Numbered from the stretch's first letter, positions 8,431 to 16,552 are shown. The stretch is 64,000 nt of DNA from Arthrobacter caoxuetaonis (GCF_023921125.1 NZ_CP099466.1:372001-436000), one strand, 5' to 3'. Program-made: numbers and translations. Notes: generated from the sequence alone by a model not told the origin.

Positions 8431-9066
8431 ATGCGCGTACTAGTAGTGGATCATCCCCTCGTAGCCCACAAGTTGACCGTCCTCCGGGATAAGGACACCC
8501 CTTCCCCGGTCTTCCGTCTGCTCACCGAAGAACTCGTGACCCTGCTGGCGTACGAAGCCACCCGCAATGTCCGGGTAGAGCCCGTGAACATCGAAACCCC
8601 GGTCACCTCGACCGTGGGAACCGGCCTGGTGAAGCCCACGCCGCTGGTTGTTCCGATCCTGCGTGCCGGCCTCGGCATGCTGGAAGGCATGACCCGGCTG
8701 GTCCCCACCGCCGAAGTCGGCTTCCTGGGCATGGCACGCAATGAAGAGACCCTCGAGGCCATTACCTATGCGGAGCGCCTACCGGACGATCTGACCGGCC
8801 GGCAGGTCTTCGTCCTGGACCCGATGCTTGCCACCGGCGGCACCCTGCGGGAAGCCATTAAGTTCCTCTTCCAGCGCGGAGCAGCGGAGATCGTCTGCAT
8901 CTGCCTGCTGGGTGCACCCGAAGGCCTGAGCGTCCTGGAAGAAGAGCTCGCAGACGCCAACGTCACCATCGTCCTGGCGTCCATCGATGAACGGCTTGAC
9001 GAAAAGGCCTACATCGTGCCGGGTCTCGGAGATGCCGGAGACCGTCTCTACGGGATTGTGCACTAG
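8431..9066 (+). CDS. upp: uracil phosphoribosyltransferase
   Basis: This 211-aa pyrimidine-salvage enzyme converts uracil and PRPP to UMP. The PRPP-binding loop is [14 protein letters not shown], and the family motifs [13 protein letters not shown] and the C-terminal uracil-binding [15 protein letters not shown] are intact. Length is standard. The ATG at 8431 begins the conserved [17 protein letters not shown] strong terminator follows at 9127. Confidence 0.97.
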   Translation: MRVLVVDHPLVAHKLTVLRDKDTPSPVFRLLTEELVTLLAYEATRNVRVEPVNIETPVTSTVGTGLVKPTPLVVPILRAGLGMLEGMTRLVPTAEVGFLGMARNEETLEAITYAERLPDDLTGRQVFVLDPMLATGGTLREAIKFLFQRGAAEIVCICLLGAPEGLSVLEEELADANVTIVLASIDERLDEKAYIVPGLGDAGDRLYGIVH

Positions 9067-9088
9067 GCACCCGACCGATTAGCGGCAA

Positions 9089-9375
9089 ATGTCCATTATG
9101 TGGACATGGACGACCTCGCTTGACACTGAGCGGCTCATAAGCAGGCTTATGAGCCGCTCATTTCTTTAAGTGGGCGATCCACTCGCTGCGCCTTATAGAA
9201 CAAGGGTTCTTTCGTAGAAGTGGCCCAGCGGCAGTGGATGCGAATGATGCAACATCTGGTGAGTTCTGTCACAAAACGGCCATATGTGTCCACTATGTGA
9301 GACCGTGTAACCATTGTTACTTGTGCGAATAGCTTTATTACATGCAATAATCCGTAACGTGAACATCCACACGAC
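9089..9375 (+). promoter_or_regulatory. AT-rich upstream region of the winged-helix regulator with repeated motifs
   Basis: This gene-free stretch (9067-9571) holds several symmetric sites. ATGTCCA-N5-TGGACAT lies at 9089-9107. A second copy of its core, TGTCCACTATGTG, lies at 9287-9299. GTAAC-N4-GTTAC lies at about 9306-9319, and TTATT-N6-AATAA follows near 9335. Composition is much richer in AT than the neighbours. I read it as the promoter and operator zone of the regulator at 9572, possibly autoregulated. The minus-strand open frame here has no recognisable protein character. Confidence 0.45.
9127..9167 (+). terminator. intrinsic terminator of upp
   Basis: Perfect 16-bp arms TGAGCGGCTCATAAGC and complement with a minimal 2-nt centre are followed by TTTCTTT. 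Confidence 0.88.
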
Positions 9376-9571
9376 AGCATGTGTCGCAGATCTTCTTTTT
9401 GGCACCTGTGCCAGCCAGAAGAGCTGCTGTCGTTGATTGCAGGCCTAGGACACCACCCCCCGTCCGTGGCACCACACCAGCCCACCGAAAGGGCGCAACC
9501 CCTGCGCCGTCTCGACCGGGAACACCCCCTGCATAGAGCCGTCTGACGGCAATTCACCATGAGGTCCCAAA

Positions 9572-10429
9572 ATGTCAGTAGCATCCGGGTACGTCCACAT
9601 CTCTCTCCGCAACGCACAGACCCGCTCGGCGGGTATGCCTCAACGCCAGGCAGCGCCCGGGTTCCGGCCCTTCGGTGCCCCGGGTGCCTTGCAGCAGTTC
9701 CCAGGCCAGGTGATTCCCACCGGCGCCCGTCCGATGGGTGCAATTAGCCCGGACGGTCTGCCCATGACCGCCCCCACCCCTGTTGTGGCGCCGTCAGGCA
9801 TCCCCGGCCCGCAGCCGGTGGCCAGTGACACGGTCGCCCGCGGCTTTGTCATCTATGTCGGCCTCGACGAAGACACTGCTGCCGCCAACGGGACAACCCT
9901 TACCAAGCTTGCCCAGGAAATGCGTGCACACGTCCAGACCCTGGTTCCGGGCGCCCAGAGCCACGCCGCGGTAGCACTCGCTCCCGTCGGTGCCTCCGGA
10001 ACAGACATCGACGTCGTGCGCCAGGCGCTGGGGGACCCCACCGTCAATCGCCGCCAGCGGCAGGAGACAACCGCGCCGGCTCCGATCCAGCCGAGCGCAC
10101 CCCGGCCCTCCGGCGTGCTGATCGACCTGTCCCGGCGCGAGGTGCACCTGGACGGCGAAACGCTGAACCTGACCTTCAAGGAGTTTGAACTCCTCAACTA
10201 CCTGGTGGAGAATGCCTCCCGCACGGTAGGGCGTGAAGAGCTGCTCTCCGGCCTCTGGCGCAATGCCGAGGAAGTACCTAACGAGCGGACGATCGACGTC
10301 CACATCCGCCGCCTGCGTTCCAAGCTGGGACGCCTGGCCAACACGGTCCGCACGGTCCGCGGACAGGGTTACCGCTTCTACGAGCACCCCGAGGTTGTTG
10401 TCTGGGCTGCTCCGGAATACAGCATCTAG
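9572..10429 (+). CDS. stand-alone winged-helix (OmpR/PhoB-type) transcriptional regulator
   Basis: The 285-aa protein has a Pro/Gly/Ala/Gln-rich N-terminus (residues 1-85), a small alpha/beta segment (GFVIYVGLDEDTAAANGTTLTKLAQEM..., about 90-150), a linker, and a C-terminal OmpR-type DNA-binding domain (about 180-280). That domain has the typical VHLDGETLNLTFKEFELLNYL, NASRTVGREELLSGLW, RTIDVHIRRLRSKLG and TVRGQGYRF. No phospho-receiver domain is present, so it is not a classical response regulator. The ATG at 9572 lies after a long, motif-rich upstream region. Targets are unknown. A long palindrome follows its stop. Confidence 0.85.
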   Translation: MSVASGYVHISLRNAQTRSAGMPQRQAAPGFRPFGAPGALQQFPGQVIPTGARPMGAISPDGLPMTAPTPVVAPSGIPGPQPVASDTVARGFVIYVGLDEDTAAANGTTLTKLAQEMRAHVQTLVPGAQSHAAVALAPVGASGTDIDVVRQALGDPTVNRRQRQETTAPAPIQPSAPRPSGVLIDLSRREVHLDGETLNLTFKEFELLNYLVENASRTVGREELLSGLWRNAEEVPNERTIDVHIRRLRSKLGRLANTVRTVRGQGYRFYEHPEVVVWAAPEYSI

Positions 10430-10445
10430 CGACACCCCTTCCCAT

Positions 10446-10501
10446 CGAGAGGGCAGTTACGGCCGGTTTCAGCCCTGAAACCAGCCGTAACTGCCCTCTC
10501 G
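10446..10501. repeat. 56-bp palindromic element (terminator-like, REP-like)
   Basis: The arms CGAGAGGGCAGTTACGGC and complement enclose a second stem GGTTTCA/TGAAACC with a single mismatch between them, giving a nearly perfect 27-bp hairpin. There is no clear T tail. A degenerate relative with the same TTACGGC...GTTTC...CCTGAAA core is at 44674-44729, which argues for a dispersed intergenic repeat that may also terminate transcription. Confidence 0.7.
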
Positions 10502-10584
10502 GCGGTGTGGAGCCGGCCGGGCTGGAACTGAGCGGCGGGCCGGAAGCGGAACGCCCTGCAACCGGGCGCGGATAGACTTGGCCC

Positions 10585-11112
10585 ATGAGCGGCCACCACA
10601 TCAAGAAACTCATGCTGCTGAGGCATGCCAAGGCAGACTGGCCGCGCGAAGTCACGTCCGACCACGAGCGCCCGCTCTCCGGCCGCGGGCACCGCGACGC
10701 CCCGCAGGCCGGGATCTGGATGCGGGAGCACGACGCCGTCCCGGACTTTATTCTTTGTTCCTCCGCCCTGCGCACCCGCCAAACGTGCACCTGGGTCTGC
10801 GACGAGCTCGGCGACAAAGCCCCCACCGCCAAACTCGAGGACCGGCTCTACGATGCCTCGGCGTCGTCCATCCTGAGCGTTATCAACCACGTTCCGGAAA
10901 CTGTCACCAGCCTCCTGGTGATCGCGCACATGCCCGGCGTGCAGGAACTGGCCATGCGGCTGGCCTCGGTCTCCTCGAATGAAGATGCCGTGATGGATAT
11001 GGCCACCCGGTATCCGACGTCGGGACTCACCGTCATGGAGGTGGAGGTTCCCTGGGCTGAGCTGGACGGCCGCGACGCGAAGATCACCGACTTCGCCGTT
11101 CCCCGCGGCTAA
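10585..11112 (+). CDS. SixA-like histidine phosphatase family protein
   Basis: The 175-aa protein has the phosphohistidine catalytic motif LMLLRHAKADW near the N-terminus (RHAK at about residues 14-17), LSGRGHRDAPQAG, SSALRTRQTC and the second catalytic His in LLVIAHMPGVQEL. This is the SixA branch of the histidine phosphatase superfamily, whose E. coli member dephosphorylates phosphohistidine proteins of the PTS. The substrate here is unknown. The ATG at 10585 precedes SGHHIKKLML. It is convergent with the flavoprotein gene, 3 bp between stops. Confidence 0.88.
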   Translation: MSGHHIKKLMLLRHAKADWPREVTSDHERPLSGRGHRDAPQAGIWMREHDAVPDFILCSSALRTRQTCTWVCDELGDKAPTAKLEDRLYDASASSILSVINHVPETVTSLLVIAHMPGVQELAMRLASVSSNEDAVMDMATRYPTSGLTVMEVEVPWAELDGRDAKITDFAVPRG

Positions 11113-11115
11113 GGA

Positions 11116-12540
11116 TCAGAGCCCGTACTTCTCCAGCAGCCGCAGCCAGATTTCGCTGATGGTCGGGTACGCCGGGACAGCGTGCCAGAGCCGTTCCAGG
11201 GGCACTTCCCCGGTGACGGCGATGGTCGCGGCATGCAGCAGCTCCGCCACTCCGGGACCGGCAAATGTGAACCCGACCGGAATACCCCGGTCCTCATCGA
11301 CCACCATCTGGGCCCAGCCCTCGTAGCCGTCGGCAAACAGTGCGGACCCTGCCACGCTGATCGGCAGGGATGTTTCAGAGGCCCGGATGCCGCGCTCCTT
11401 CGCCTGGTCAGGGCGCAGGCCCACCATGGCAACTTCGGGATCGGTGAAGACCACCTGGGGAACGGCAGCGTGGTCCGCCGTCGCAGCATATCGGCTCCAT
11501 CGCGGAGGCTCGCCAAAGCCGATCTCGCCCCTGGCCCGGGCAGCGATCGCCGCTCCGGTGGCACGGGCCTCGTACTTTCCCTGATGCGTCAGCAGGACCT
11601 TCCCGGCAGCATCGCCCACAACGTACAGCCAGTTCCCGGCTTCGGCGACAAGCCCGCTGTCATCGCAGGAAATGCCGTGCGGGTCCAGGCCGAGGTCTTC
11701 CAGTCCCAGTCCGTCAAGCGCGGGACGCCGGCCGGTCGCCATCAGCAGCCGGTCGCCGTAAAGGAGCTCCCCGCCCGGCAAAGCCAGCACGACGGCGCCC
11801 GACGCATCCTCGAATACCCGGTCCGCGGTGGTGCCGGTGAGGATTTCCACCCCCTCGGACCGCAGCGCCCCGGCCACCAGTTCCGCGGCGGGCCGCGGGA
11901 ACATCTCCAACAGGCCATGCCGCACCAGCATGGTCACCTCGGACCCCAGCCGGGCATACGCCTGTGCCAGTTCAGTCCCGGCGACGCCCCCGCCAACGAC
12001 CAGGAGCCTGGGAGGCACTTCCTGTGAGGACGTCGCGTCGGCTGTTCCCCAGAATTCGACCTGCTCCAGGCCGTCCAAAGGCGGCGTCACCGGCGACGCG
12101 CCTGTAGCCAGGACGACGGCGTGGCGGGCCTGGATGCCTACCCGGACTCCGGCGTCGTCACGCACTTCGACGCGGCGTTCACCGGTGAGCCGCGCCCGGC
12201 CGCGGACCAGGCCTATCCCGGTTTCTTTCACCCACTCAACCTGGCCGGCGTCGTCCCAGCCGGAAGTGAACGAGTCCCGGCGTTTGAGGACGGCGGGGAC
12301 GTCGAGCGAACCGGTCACGGCCTGGCGGCTTCCATCAACAGCCTTCGCTTCCGCCAGTGCTGTGCCAGGCCGCAGGAGTGCTTTCGAGGGCATGCAGGCC
12401 CAGTAGGAACATTCGCCGCCAACCAGGGCGGATTCAACCAGGATCGCCTCAAGTCCGCCCTGCACCACGCGCGCCGCAGCATTTTCCCCCACCGCGCCGG
12501 CGCCGAGAACTATGACATCTGTTTCCAGGGTTTCCGCCAT
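11116..12540 (-). CDS. pyridine nucleotide-disulfide oxidoreductase (lipoamide dehydrogenase-like)
   Basis: The 474-aa flavoprotein has an FAD-binding GAGAVGENAA near residue 13, a redox-active disulfide GGECSYWACMPSKALL (Cys 44 and Cys 49, C-x4-C), a second Rossmann motif VVGGGVAGTELAQAY for NAD(P)H, the FAD motif LYVVGDAAG and a dimerisation domain. In canonical dihydrolipoamide dehydrogenases the C-terminus reads HPTxSE with a catalytic His; here it is YPTISE, so the acid-base His is replaced by Tyr. It is therefore probably not a true lipoamide dehydrogenase. The ATG at 12540 (MAETLETDVIVLG) was chosen over an upstream start inside the terminator region. Confidence 0.87.
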   Translation of the reverse strand: MAETLETDVIVLGAGAVGENAAARVVQGGLEAILVESALVGGECSYWACMPSKALLRPGTALAEAKAVDGSRQAVTGSLDVPAVLKRRDSFTSGWDDAGQVEWVKETGIGLVRGRARLTGERRVEVRDDAGVRVGIQARHAVVLATGASPVTPPLDGLEQVEFWGTADATSSQEVPPRLLVVGGGVAGTELAQAYARLGSEVTMLVRHGLLEMFPRPAAELVAGALRSEGVEILTGTTADRVFEDASGAVVLALPGGELLYGDRLLMATGRRPALDGLGLEDLGLDPHGISCDDSGLVAEAGNWLYVVGDAAGKVLLTHQGKYEARATGAAIAARARGEIGFGEPPRWSRYAATADHAAVPQVVFTDPEVAMVGLRPDQAKERGIRASETSLPISVAGSALFADGYEGWAQMVVDEDRGIPVGFTFAGPGVAELLHAATIAVTGEVPLERLWHAVPAYPTISEIWLRLLEKYGL

Positions 12541-12624
12541 GGCCCGAGCTTTCCATCTGTCCGGGTCCGGAGCAAGGGTCCGAAGATGCCGCAGAATCGC
12601 AGGCTGCGCAGCAGAGGGCATGAA

Positions 12625-12667
12625 AAAACCCGGCCTGACCGCATTTCTGCTGGTCAGACCGGGTTTT
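12625..12667 (-). terminator. intrinsic terminator downstream of tRNA-Arg
   Basis: The 16-bp arms AAAACCCGGCCTGACC / GGTCAGACCGGGTTTT contain one G-T or C-A mismatch and an 11-nt loop. On the minus strand the hairpin lies 4 nt past the tRNA CCA end and runs into a T run. Confidence 0.85.
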
Positions 12668-12670
12668 CAG

Positions 12671-12746
12671 TGGTGCGCGCGAAGGGATTCGAACCCCCAA
12701 CCTTCTGATCCGTAGTCAGATGCTCTATCCGTTGAGCTACGCACGC
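12671..12746 (-). tRNA. tRNA-Arg (anticodon ACG)
   Basis: Minus-strand fold: acceptor GCGTGCG/CGCGCGC (one G-U), discriminator A and encoded CCA. The anticodon stem TCTGA/TCAGA surrounds the loop CTACGGA, so the anticodon is ACG. The T arm is GGGGG-TTCGAAT-CCCTT with two G-U pairs. A34 of this tRNA is the substrate of TadA (encoded at 7872-8351). Confidence 0.95.
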
Positions 12747-12878
12747 ATTCTTTGGAATATCCTTGAAGTTGGCAGGTTTCCCCGGCTTCTTTCAAGTTCT
12801 TCCGTGGCTGTTTGGCCGTAGATAACTATAGCGGGGTTGCGGGGAGAACGCCAATCGGGTTCCGTTACGACAAAACAC

Positions 12879-12951
12879 TAGACCGGTCTATATGACCTTC
12901 GTCACTTAAGCGGGTGGTGCAGGCTGGATTTCCCTTGAAATCTAGGGAAAT
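12879..12951 (+). promoter_or_regulatory. candidate operators upstream of pckG
   Basis: In the 306-bp gap before pckG there is a perfect 12-bp palindrome TAGACCGGTCTA (12879-12890), a shape typical of TetR-family operators. Further on lies the inverted repeat ATTTCCCT-N8-AGGGAAAT (12928-12951). Their placement 100-170 bp before the start codon suggests carbon-source or other control of gluconeogenesis. The binding proteins are unknown. The rest of the gap shows nothing recognisable. Confidence 0.5.
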
Positions 12952-13052
12952 TCGGGCCGGTTGACCAAACGGGCAGCATCTTTGCGCCGCTGGAGAGCAG
13001 GAGCTTGGAAATAGCATCAAAAAACACCACTGACCCAACGAAGGGAAGAGTC

Positions 13053-14948
13053 ATGGGCGATGACGCGCGTCAGCTAGTTCTCGATGAGAGCGGCAACGCT
13101 GCTCCTAGCCAGTTGCAGGACAGCAAGAACCAGGGAACCTCCAGCGAGGCACCCACCACCCACCGTGCCCTGCTTGACTGGGTGCAGGAAGTGGCCGAGC
13201 TGACGCAGCCTGCCCGGGTCTATTGGGTGACTGGCACGGAAGAGGAAAACAAGGCGCTGACGGATGAACTGGTGGAAGCCGGCACCCTGACCCGCCTGAA
13301 TCCGGAGACCTTCCCGAATTCCTTCGCTGCCTTCTCTGATCCCAAGGACGTTGCCCGGGTCGAGGAGCAGACCTTCATCTGCTCCGAAAAGAAGGAAGAC
13401 GCCGGCTTCACCAACAACTGGATGGACCCGGCGCAGATGCACGCCAAGCTGGACGGCCTTTTCGCCGGTTCCATGCGCGGACGCACCATGTACGTCATTC
13501 CCTTCGTCATGGGCCACCTGGAAGCAGAGGACCCCAAGTTCGGCGTCGAGATCACCGACTCCGCATATGTCGTCGCCTCGATGCGCATCATGGCCCGCAT
13601 CGGCACGGACGTCCTGCGCAAGATGGAAGAGCTGGATGCCTTCTTCGTTCCGGCACTGCACTCCGTTGGTGCGCCGCTGGCCGAGGGTGAAGCCGACGTT
13701 GCCTGGCCCTGCAACGAAGAGAAGTGGATTGTCCACTTCCCCGAAGACCGTTCCATCTACTCCTACGGCTCCGGCTACGGCGGCAACGCCCTGCTCGGCA
13801 AGAAGTGCTACGCCCTGCGCATCGCTTCCGTCATGGCGCGGGATGAGGGCTGGCTGGCTGAGCACATGCTCATCCTCAAGCTCACGAGCCCGGAAAAGAA
13901 GGACTACTACGTTTCCGCGGCCTTCCCCTCTGCCTGCGGCAAGACCAACCTGGCTCTGCTGGATCCCACGGTTGAGGGCTGGAAGGTCGAAACCCTGGGT
14001 GACGACATCACCTGGCTGCGCTTCGGCCACGACGGCGAACTGCGTGCCACGAACCCCGAAGCCGGCCTGTTCGGCGTCGCACCGGGCACCGGCTGGAGCA
14101 CCAACCCCAACGCCATGCGCGCGATTGCCAAGGGCAACTCCATCTTCACCAACGTCGCGCTGACCGACGACGGCGGCGTCTGGTGGGAGGGCATGACCGA
14201 CGAAGCACCGGCCCACCTGACGGACTGGCGCGGAAACGACTGGACCCCGGAATCGGGCACCCCGGCCGCCCACCCGAACTCCCGCTTCTGCACGCCGATC
14301 GACCAGATCGACATGCTGGCCGAGGAATACTACTCCCCGGACGGTGTGCCGGTTTCGGCCATCCTCTTCGGCGGCCGCCGCAAGACCACCGTTCCCCTGG
14401 TCACCCAGGCCCGCGACTGGACCAGCGGCATCTTCATGGGCTCCACGCTCTCCTCGGAGACGACGGCGGCCGCGGCCGGCGCCGTGGGCGTGGTCCGCCG
14501 CGACCCGATGGCAATGCTGCCGTTCATGGGCTACGACGCCGGTGACTACCTCAAGCACTGGATCACCCTCAGCGGTGCAGCCAACCAGGACAAGCTGCCC
14601 GGCATCTTCCTGGTCAACTGGTTCCGGCGCACCGCCGACGGCGGTTTCGCCTGGCCCGGGTTCGGTGACAACTCCCGTGTACTGAAGTGGGTCATCGAGC
14701 GCCTTGAAGGCAAGGCCGACGCCGTCGAGACCCCGATCGGGTTTGTCCCGACCGGCGATTCGATCGACCTTAAGGGCCTGGACATGACTCCGGCCGACGT
14801 CGAAGCAGCAGTGCGCGTGGATCCGGCTGAATGGGAGACCGAGCTGGCCGGGATCGACGAGTGGTACGCCCGCTTTGGTGCGTCACTGCCCGAAGAGCTC
14901 TCGGCCAAGCTGGCAGAACTCAAGGAGCGCTTCGCCGCGGCGAAGTAA
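13053..14948 (+). CDS. pckG: phosphoenolpyruvate carboxykinase (GTP)
   Basis: The 631-aa enzyme converts oxaloacetate and GTP to PEP, GDP and CO2, the entry step of gluconeogenesis. The GTP-class P-loop [13 protein letters not shown] lies near residue 290, with [11 protein letters not shown] and [12 protein letters not shown] further on. The frame is open from 13005, but the ATG at 13053 ([10 protein letters not shown]) has GAAGGGAAG just upstream and is the better start. Length is slightly above the usual ~600-620 aa because of an N-terminal extension. Putative operators lie upstream, and a 20-bp hairpin terminator follows. Confidence 0.97.
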   Translation: MGDDARQLVLDESGNAAPSQLQDSKNQGTSSEAPTTHRALLDWVQEVAELTQPARVYWVTGTEEENKALTDELVEAGTLTRLNPETFPNSFAAFSDPKDVARVEEQTFICSEKKEDAGFTNNWMDPAQMHAKLDGLFAGSMRGRTMYVIPFVMGHLEAEDPKFGVEITDSAYVVASMRIMARIGTDVLRKMEELDAFFVPALHSVGAPLAEGEADVAWPCNEEKWIVHFPEDRSIYSYGSGYGGNALLGKKCYALRIASVMARDEGWLAEHMLILKLTSPEKKDYYVSAAFPSACGKTNLALLDPTVEGWKVETLGDDITWLRFGHDGELRATNPEAGLFGVAPGTGWSTNPNAMRAIAKGNSIFTNVALTDDGGVWWEGMTDEAPAHLTDWRGNDWTPESGTPAAHPNSRFCTPIDQIDMLAEEYYSPDGVPVSAILFGGRRKTTVPLVTQARDWTSGIFMGSTLSSETTAAAAGAVGVVRRDPMAMLPFMGYDAGDYLKHWITLSGAANQDKLPGIFLVNWFRRTADGGFAWPGFGDNSRVLKWVIERLEGKADAVETPIGFVPTGDSIDLKGLDMTPADVEAAVRVDPAEWETELAGIDEWYARFGASLPEELSAKLAELKERFAAAK

Positions 14949-14954
14949 GTCGTG

Positions 14955-14997
14955 AAAAAGCAGGGCCCCGCACTCAAAGTGCGGGGCCCTGCTTTTT
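14955..14997 (+). terminator. intrinsic terminator of pckG
   Basis: Perfect 20-bp arms beginning AAAAAGCAGGGCCCCGCACT, a 3-nt loop and a run of T. The island-flanking repeat starts immediately after it. Confidence 0.92.
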
Positions 14998-15000
14998 GGG

Positions 15001-15116
15001 TTCTGCCGGGTCTAGGACTCAGCAGGCGCTTCGGTGTCCTCAGCCCAGACGACCGGTTCGCCGGATTCCCAGGTGGGGTCGCTGAAGGTCCATACGCCGT
15101 CCTGGTCGGAGTAGGC
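15001..15116. repeat. left copy of island-flanking direct repeat
   Basis: This stretch aligns without gaps to 36394-36508, in the same orientation, with about 15 mismatches by eye (about 87% identity). It covers the last 34 codons and stop of the gene intact at 36405-36875 plus about 11 bp beyond the stop. The two copies bracket the accessory island. Confidence 0.85.
15012..15116 (-). pseudogene. 3'-terminal fragment of a homologue of the gene at 36405
   Basis: Minus-strand translation gives 34 codons ending in a stop (AYSDQDGVWTFSDPTWESG... EAPAES), matching the C-terminus of the intact protein at 36405-36875 with several conservative changes. Similarity stops abruptly at 15116, where island DNA begins. 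There is no start or upstream part, so it is a remnant, probably the displaced original gene end. Confidence 0.8.
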
Positions 15117-15208
15117 GCTAGAGGGGCGTTGTGCTGCCCGGAGGAGGTCCAGGATGGCGTTTTTTTACGAATCCGGTGATGAAGCCGGTGTCTCCGGCTA
15201 CAAAATAT

Positions 15209-15277
15209 GCTCATAAACGAGCAAGAATGTAGAGTAATACCGAGAAGTAGCCAGCCGCAGGTTATGCGACTCATAAA
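15209..15277 (+). promoter_or_regulatory. two CTCATAAA motifs upstream of the small island ORF
   Basis: GCTCATAAACGAGC (15209-15222, arms GCTC/GAGC) and a second CTCATAAA at 15270-15277 precede the ORF at 15303. The first is 94 nt before its start. The same octamer lies 111 nt and 97 nt before two other island genes, at 16012 and 20255. Confidence 0.45.
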
Positions 15278-15302
15278 AAGGCAAAATCCGGAGGGCGTCG
15301 AC

Positions 15303-15470
15303 ATGAACGCGAACAAGCCGAAACTCAATATTCCTACTTACGGGGCTTGGACGCCGCAGGCGCAGCGCCAGGAGCTCTCCGGCGTTCATAGGGCCTTCAC
15401 TTCGATGATGGTTATGCAGTGCGCGGCCCCTCGTCGTGCAGTAGGCCTCGGGCATGGCTGTTGGGGCTAA
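15303..15470 (+). CDS. small ORF with strong RBS, possibly a truncated gene
   Basis: A 55-codon ORF (MNANKPKLNIPTYGAWTPQAQ...) starts 7-8 nt after a near-consensus GGAGGG and below CTCATAAA motifs, so initiation here is likely. I do not recognise the product. Its second half (after QELSGVHRA) looks like arbitrary sequence, so the gene may be frameshifted or truncated. Between here and 16000 only short, patternless frames are seen, on both strands. Confidence 0.4.
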   Translation: MNANKPKLNIPTYGAWTPQAQRQELSGVHRAFTSMMVMQCAAPRRAVGLGHGCWG

Positions 15471-15479
15471 CCCTGATCT

Positions 15480-16000
15480 GGTGGAGCGTACGTCGGCCCC
15501 TGAAGCCAAGCAGCGCCCGGGCCGGGTCCGTACGATGTGCCACTCGATGGCCCATGACGGCCTCTCCGAGGGGGACAGAAAGCTTGGTCTACGAGACTGC
15601 TTTCCCGGACGCCCTCGACGCATTTCCGTGGAGACGAGGGCGATCATCCCCGCCGGACGTCGTGTGTTCCGACCTGGAGACGCGTTAGCGCGAGTACTCC
15701 AGACGCCGTAACTCGACGCCACAGCGGATGATCCGTGCGCGGGTGAACCAGGAATACAACGAAACCGATGCCGGACGAGTGCTTGGCCTCGGGAGCGATT
15801 CAGTGGAGCCCCTGCAGGATCCGGACTTTGAATTCGGAGGGCAACTCGACAGGCCTGTATTCAGACCAATACGGCAAGGAGTTGGAACATGAAGATTCCA
15901 GGGTTTCCCAGCGGGGACGAGCCGCAGGGTGGATCCGAAGCACCGAGTATTTCGAGGAGCCAGAGGATGGCGGTATGCAGATGGGTTAGACCTAGACTGC
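15480..16000. other. apparently decayed island DNA without a recognisable gene
   Basis: Several short overlapping open frames exist on both strands (for example a start at 15728 reading MIRARVNQEYNETDAGRVLG). None has an RBS, a family motif or a reasonable length. I see no tRNA, hairpin or mobile-element end here. It is probably degraded accessory DNA. Confidence 0.4.
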
Positions 16001-16011
16001 GTGCTGCGCAA

Positions 16012-16027
16012 AGCTCATAAATGAGCT
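16012..16027 (+). promoter_or_regulatory. palindromic CTCATAAATGAG site upstream of HU-like gene
   Basis: AGCTCAT-AA-ATGAGCT has perfect 7-bp arms and lies 111 nt before the HU-like start at 16123. It contains the CTCATAAA octamer shared with 15209 and 20255 and is the most symmetric of the set. Confidence 0.5.
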
Positions 16028-16122
16028 GGTAGAGCGCCGCACCGTGGTCTGCAGTGTGTGAGGTTCTATCGTATGAGGTTGGAGTGCTTCCGGCTGAGAC
16101 GACTTTTTTGGAGAAGAACGTA

Positions 16123-16500
16123 ATGGTCAAGAATGGTGATGGTGGTGGTCGCGTGAATAAGAGGGAGTACGTCGTTCGTGTTGCCCGTCGCGCAGGCGTG
16201 CCGATTCGAGTTGCAACGGATGTGTATGAGGCGGTTATCGAAGAGATTCTCGACATTGTCGAGAACGGTGACCGGCTCACTCTGACGGGGTTCGGTAAGT
16301 TCTACCCGCAGAAGCACAAGGGGCACCGTGTGCAGCGAATCAACGAGGAGGGCAAGCTCGAGGGGACCGAGGATCCCGAGACCGTTGATGACTATGCTGT
16401 GTTGAAGTTTTCGGCGACTCGAGCGGTTAACCGCAAGATCGGCTCGAATCCCCACCATGATCCGGCTCTTGGCACTGACGACAAAGAAGACGCTTCGTAG
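16123..16500 (+). CDS. HU/IHF-family DNA-binding protein (island-borne)
   Basis: The 125-aa protein has an HU-type core: VNKREYVVRVARRAGVPI, VYEAVIEEILDIVENGDRLTLTGFGKFYPQKHKGHRV, then LKFSATRAVNRKI. HU proteins bend and compact DNA and assist recombination and regulation. The arm between GHRVQR and the final strand is acidic and altered (INEEGKLEGTEDPETVDDY) instead of the normal RNPxTGE beta arm, and the C-terminal ~20 residues are an Asp/His-rich tail. The ATG at 16123 has GGAGAAGAA upstream. Base composition is lower in GC than the backbone. It probably serves the island, since a chromosomal HU would normally lie elsewhere. Confidence 0.82.
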   Translation: MVKNGDGGGRVNKREYVVRVARRAGVPIRVATDVYEAVIEEILDIVENGDRLTLTGFGKFYPQKHKGHRVQRINEEGKLEGTEDPETVDDYAVLKFSATRAVNRKIGSNPHHDPALGTDDKEDAS

Positions 16501-16513
16501 AAGCTAGGAAAGA

Positions 16514-16552
16514 CAGAAGCCCCGAGGGATACACTCTCGGGGCTTCTGCTTT
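16514..16552. terminator. bidirectional terminator between HU-like gene and hypothetical gene
   Basis: The 13-bp arms CAGAAGCCCCGAG / CTCGGGGCTTCTG enclose a 9-nt loop and are followed by CTTTT. It lies between converging genes. Confidence 0.85.

Noticed and set aside
9147..9743. A 198-codon minus-strand frame over the regulatory gap before the winged-helix gene
   Set aside because: It overlaps the upp terminator and the regulator's coding start and shows no protein-like pattern. The gap is better explained as regulatory DNA.
7872..12746. TadA and its substrate tRNA-Arg(ACG) in the same window as a functional linkage
   Set aside because: They are 4 kb apart with unrelated genes between and separate transcription; proximity is probably coincidental.
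13074..14558. A 494-codon minus-strand frame antisense to pckG
   Set aside because: It mirrors pckG codon usage; its product is Gly/Val/Arg/His-rich without any recognisable domain, whereas pckG is certain.
15117..16122. Possible integrase, recombinase or CRISPR array at the left end of the island
   Set aside because: I translated all plausible frames and found no catalytic motif of tyrosine or serine recombinases, and no regularly spaced repeats.
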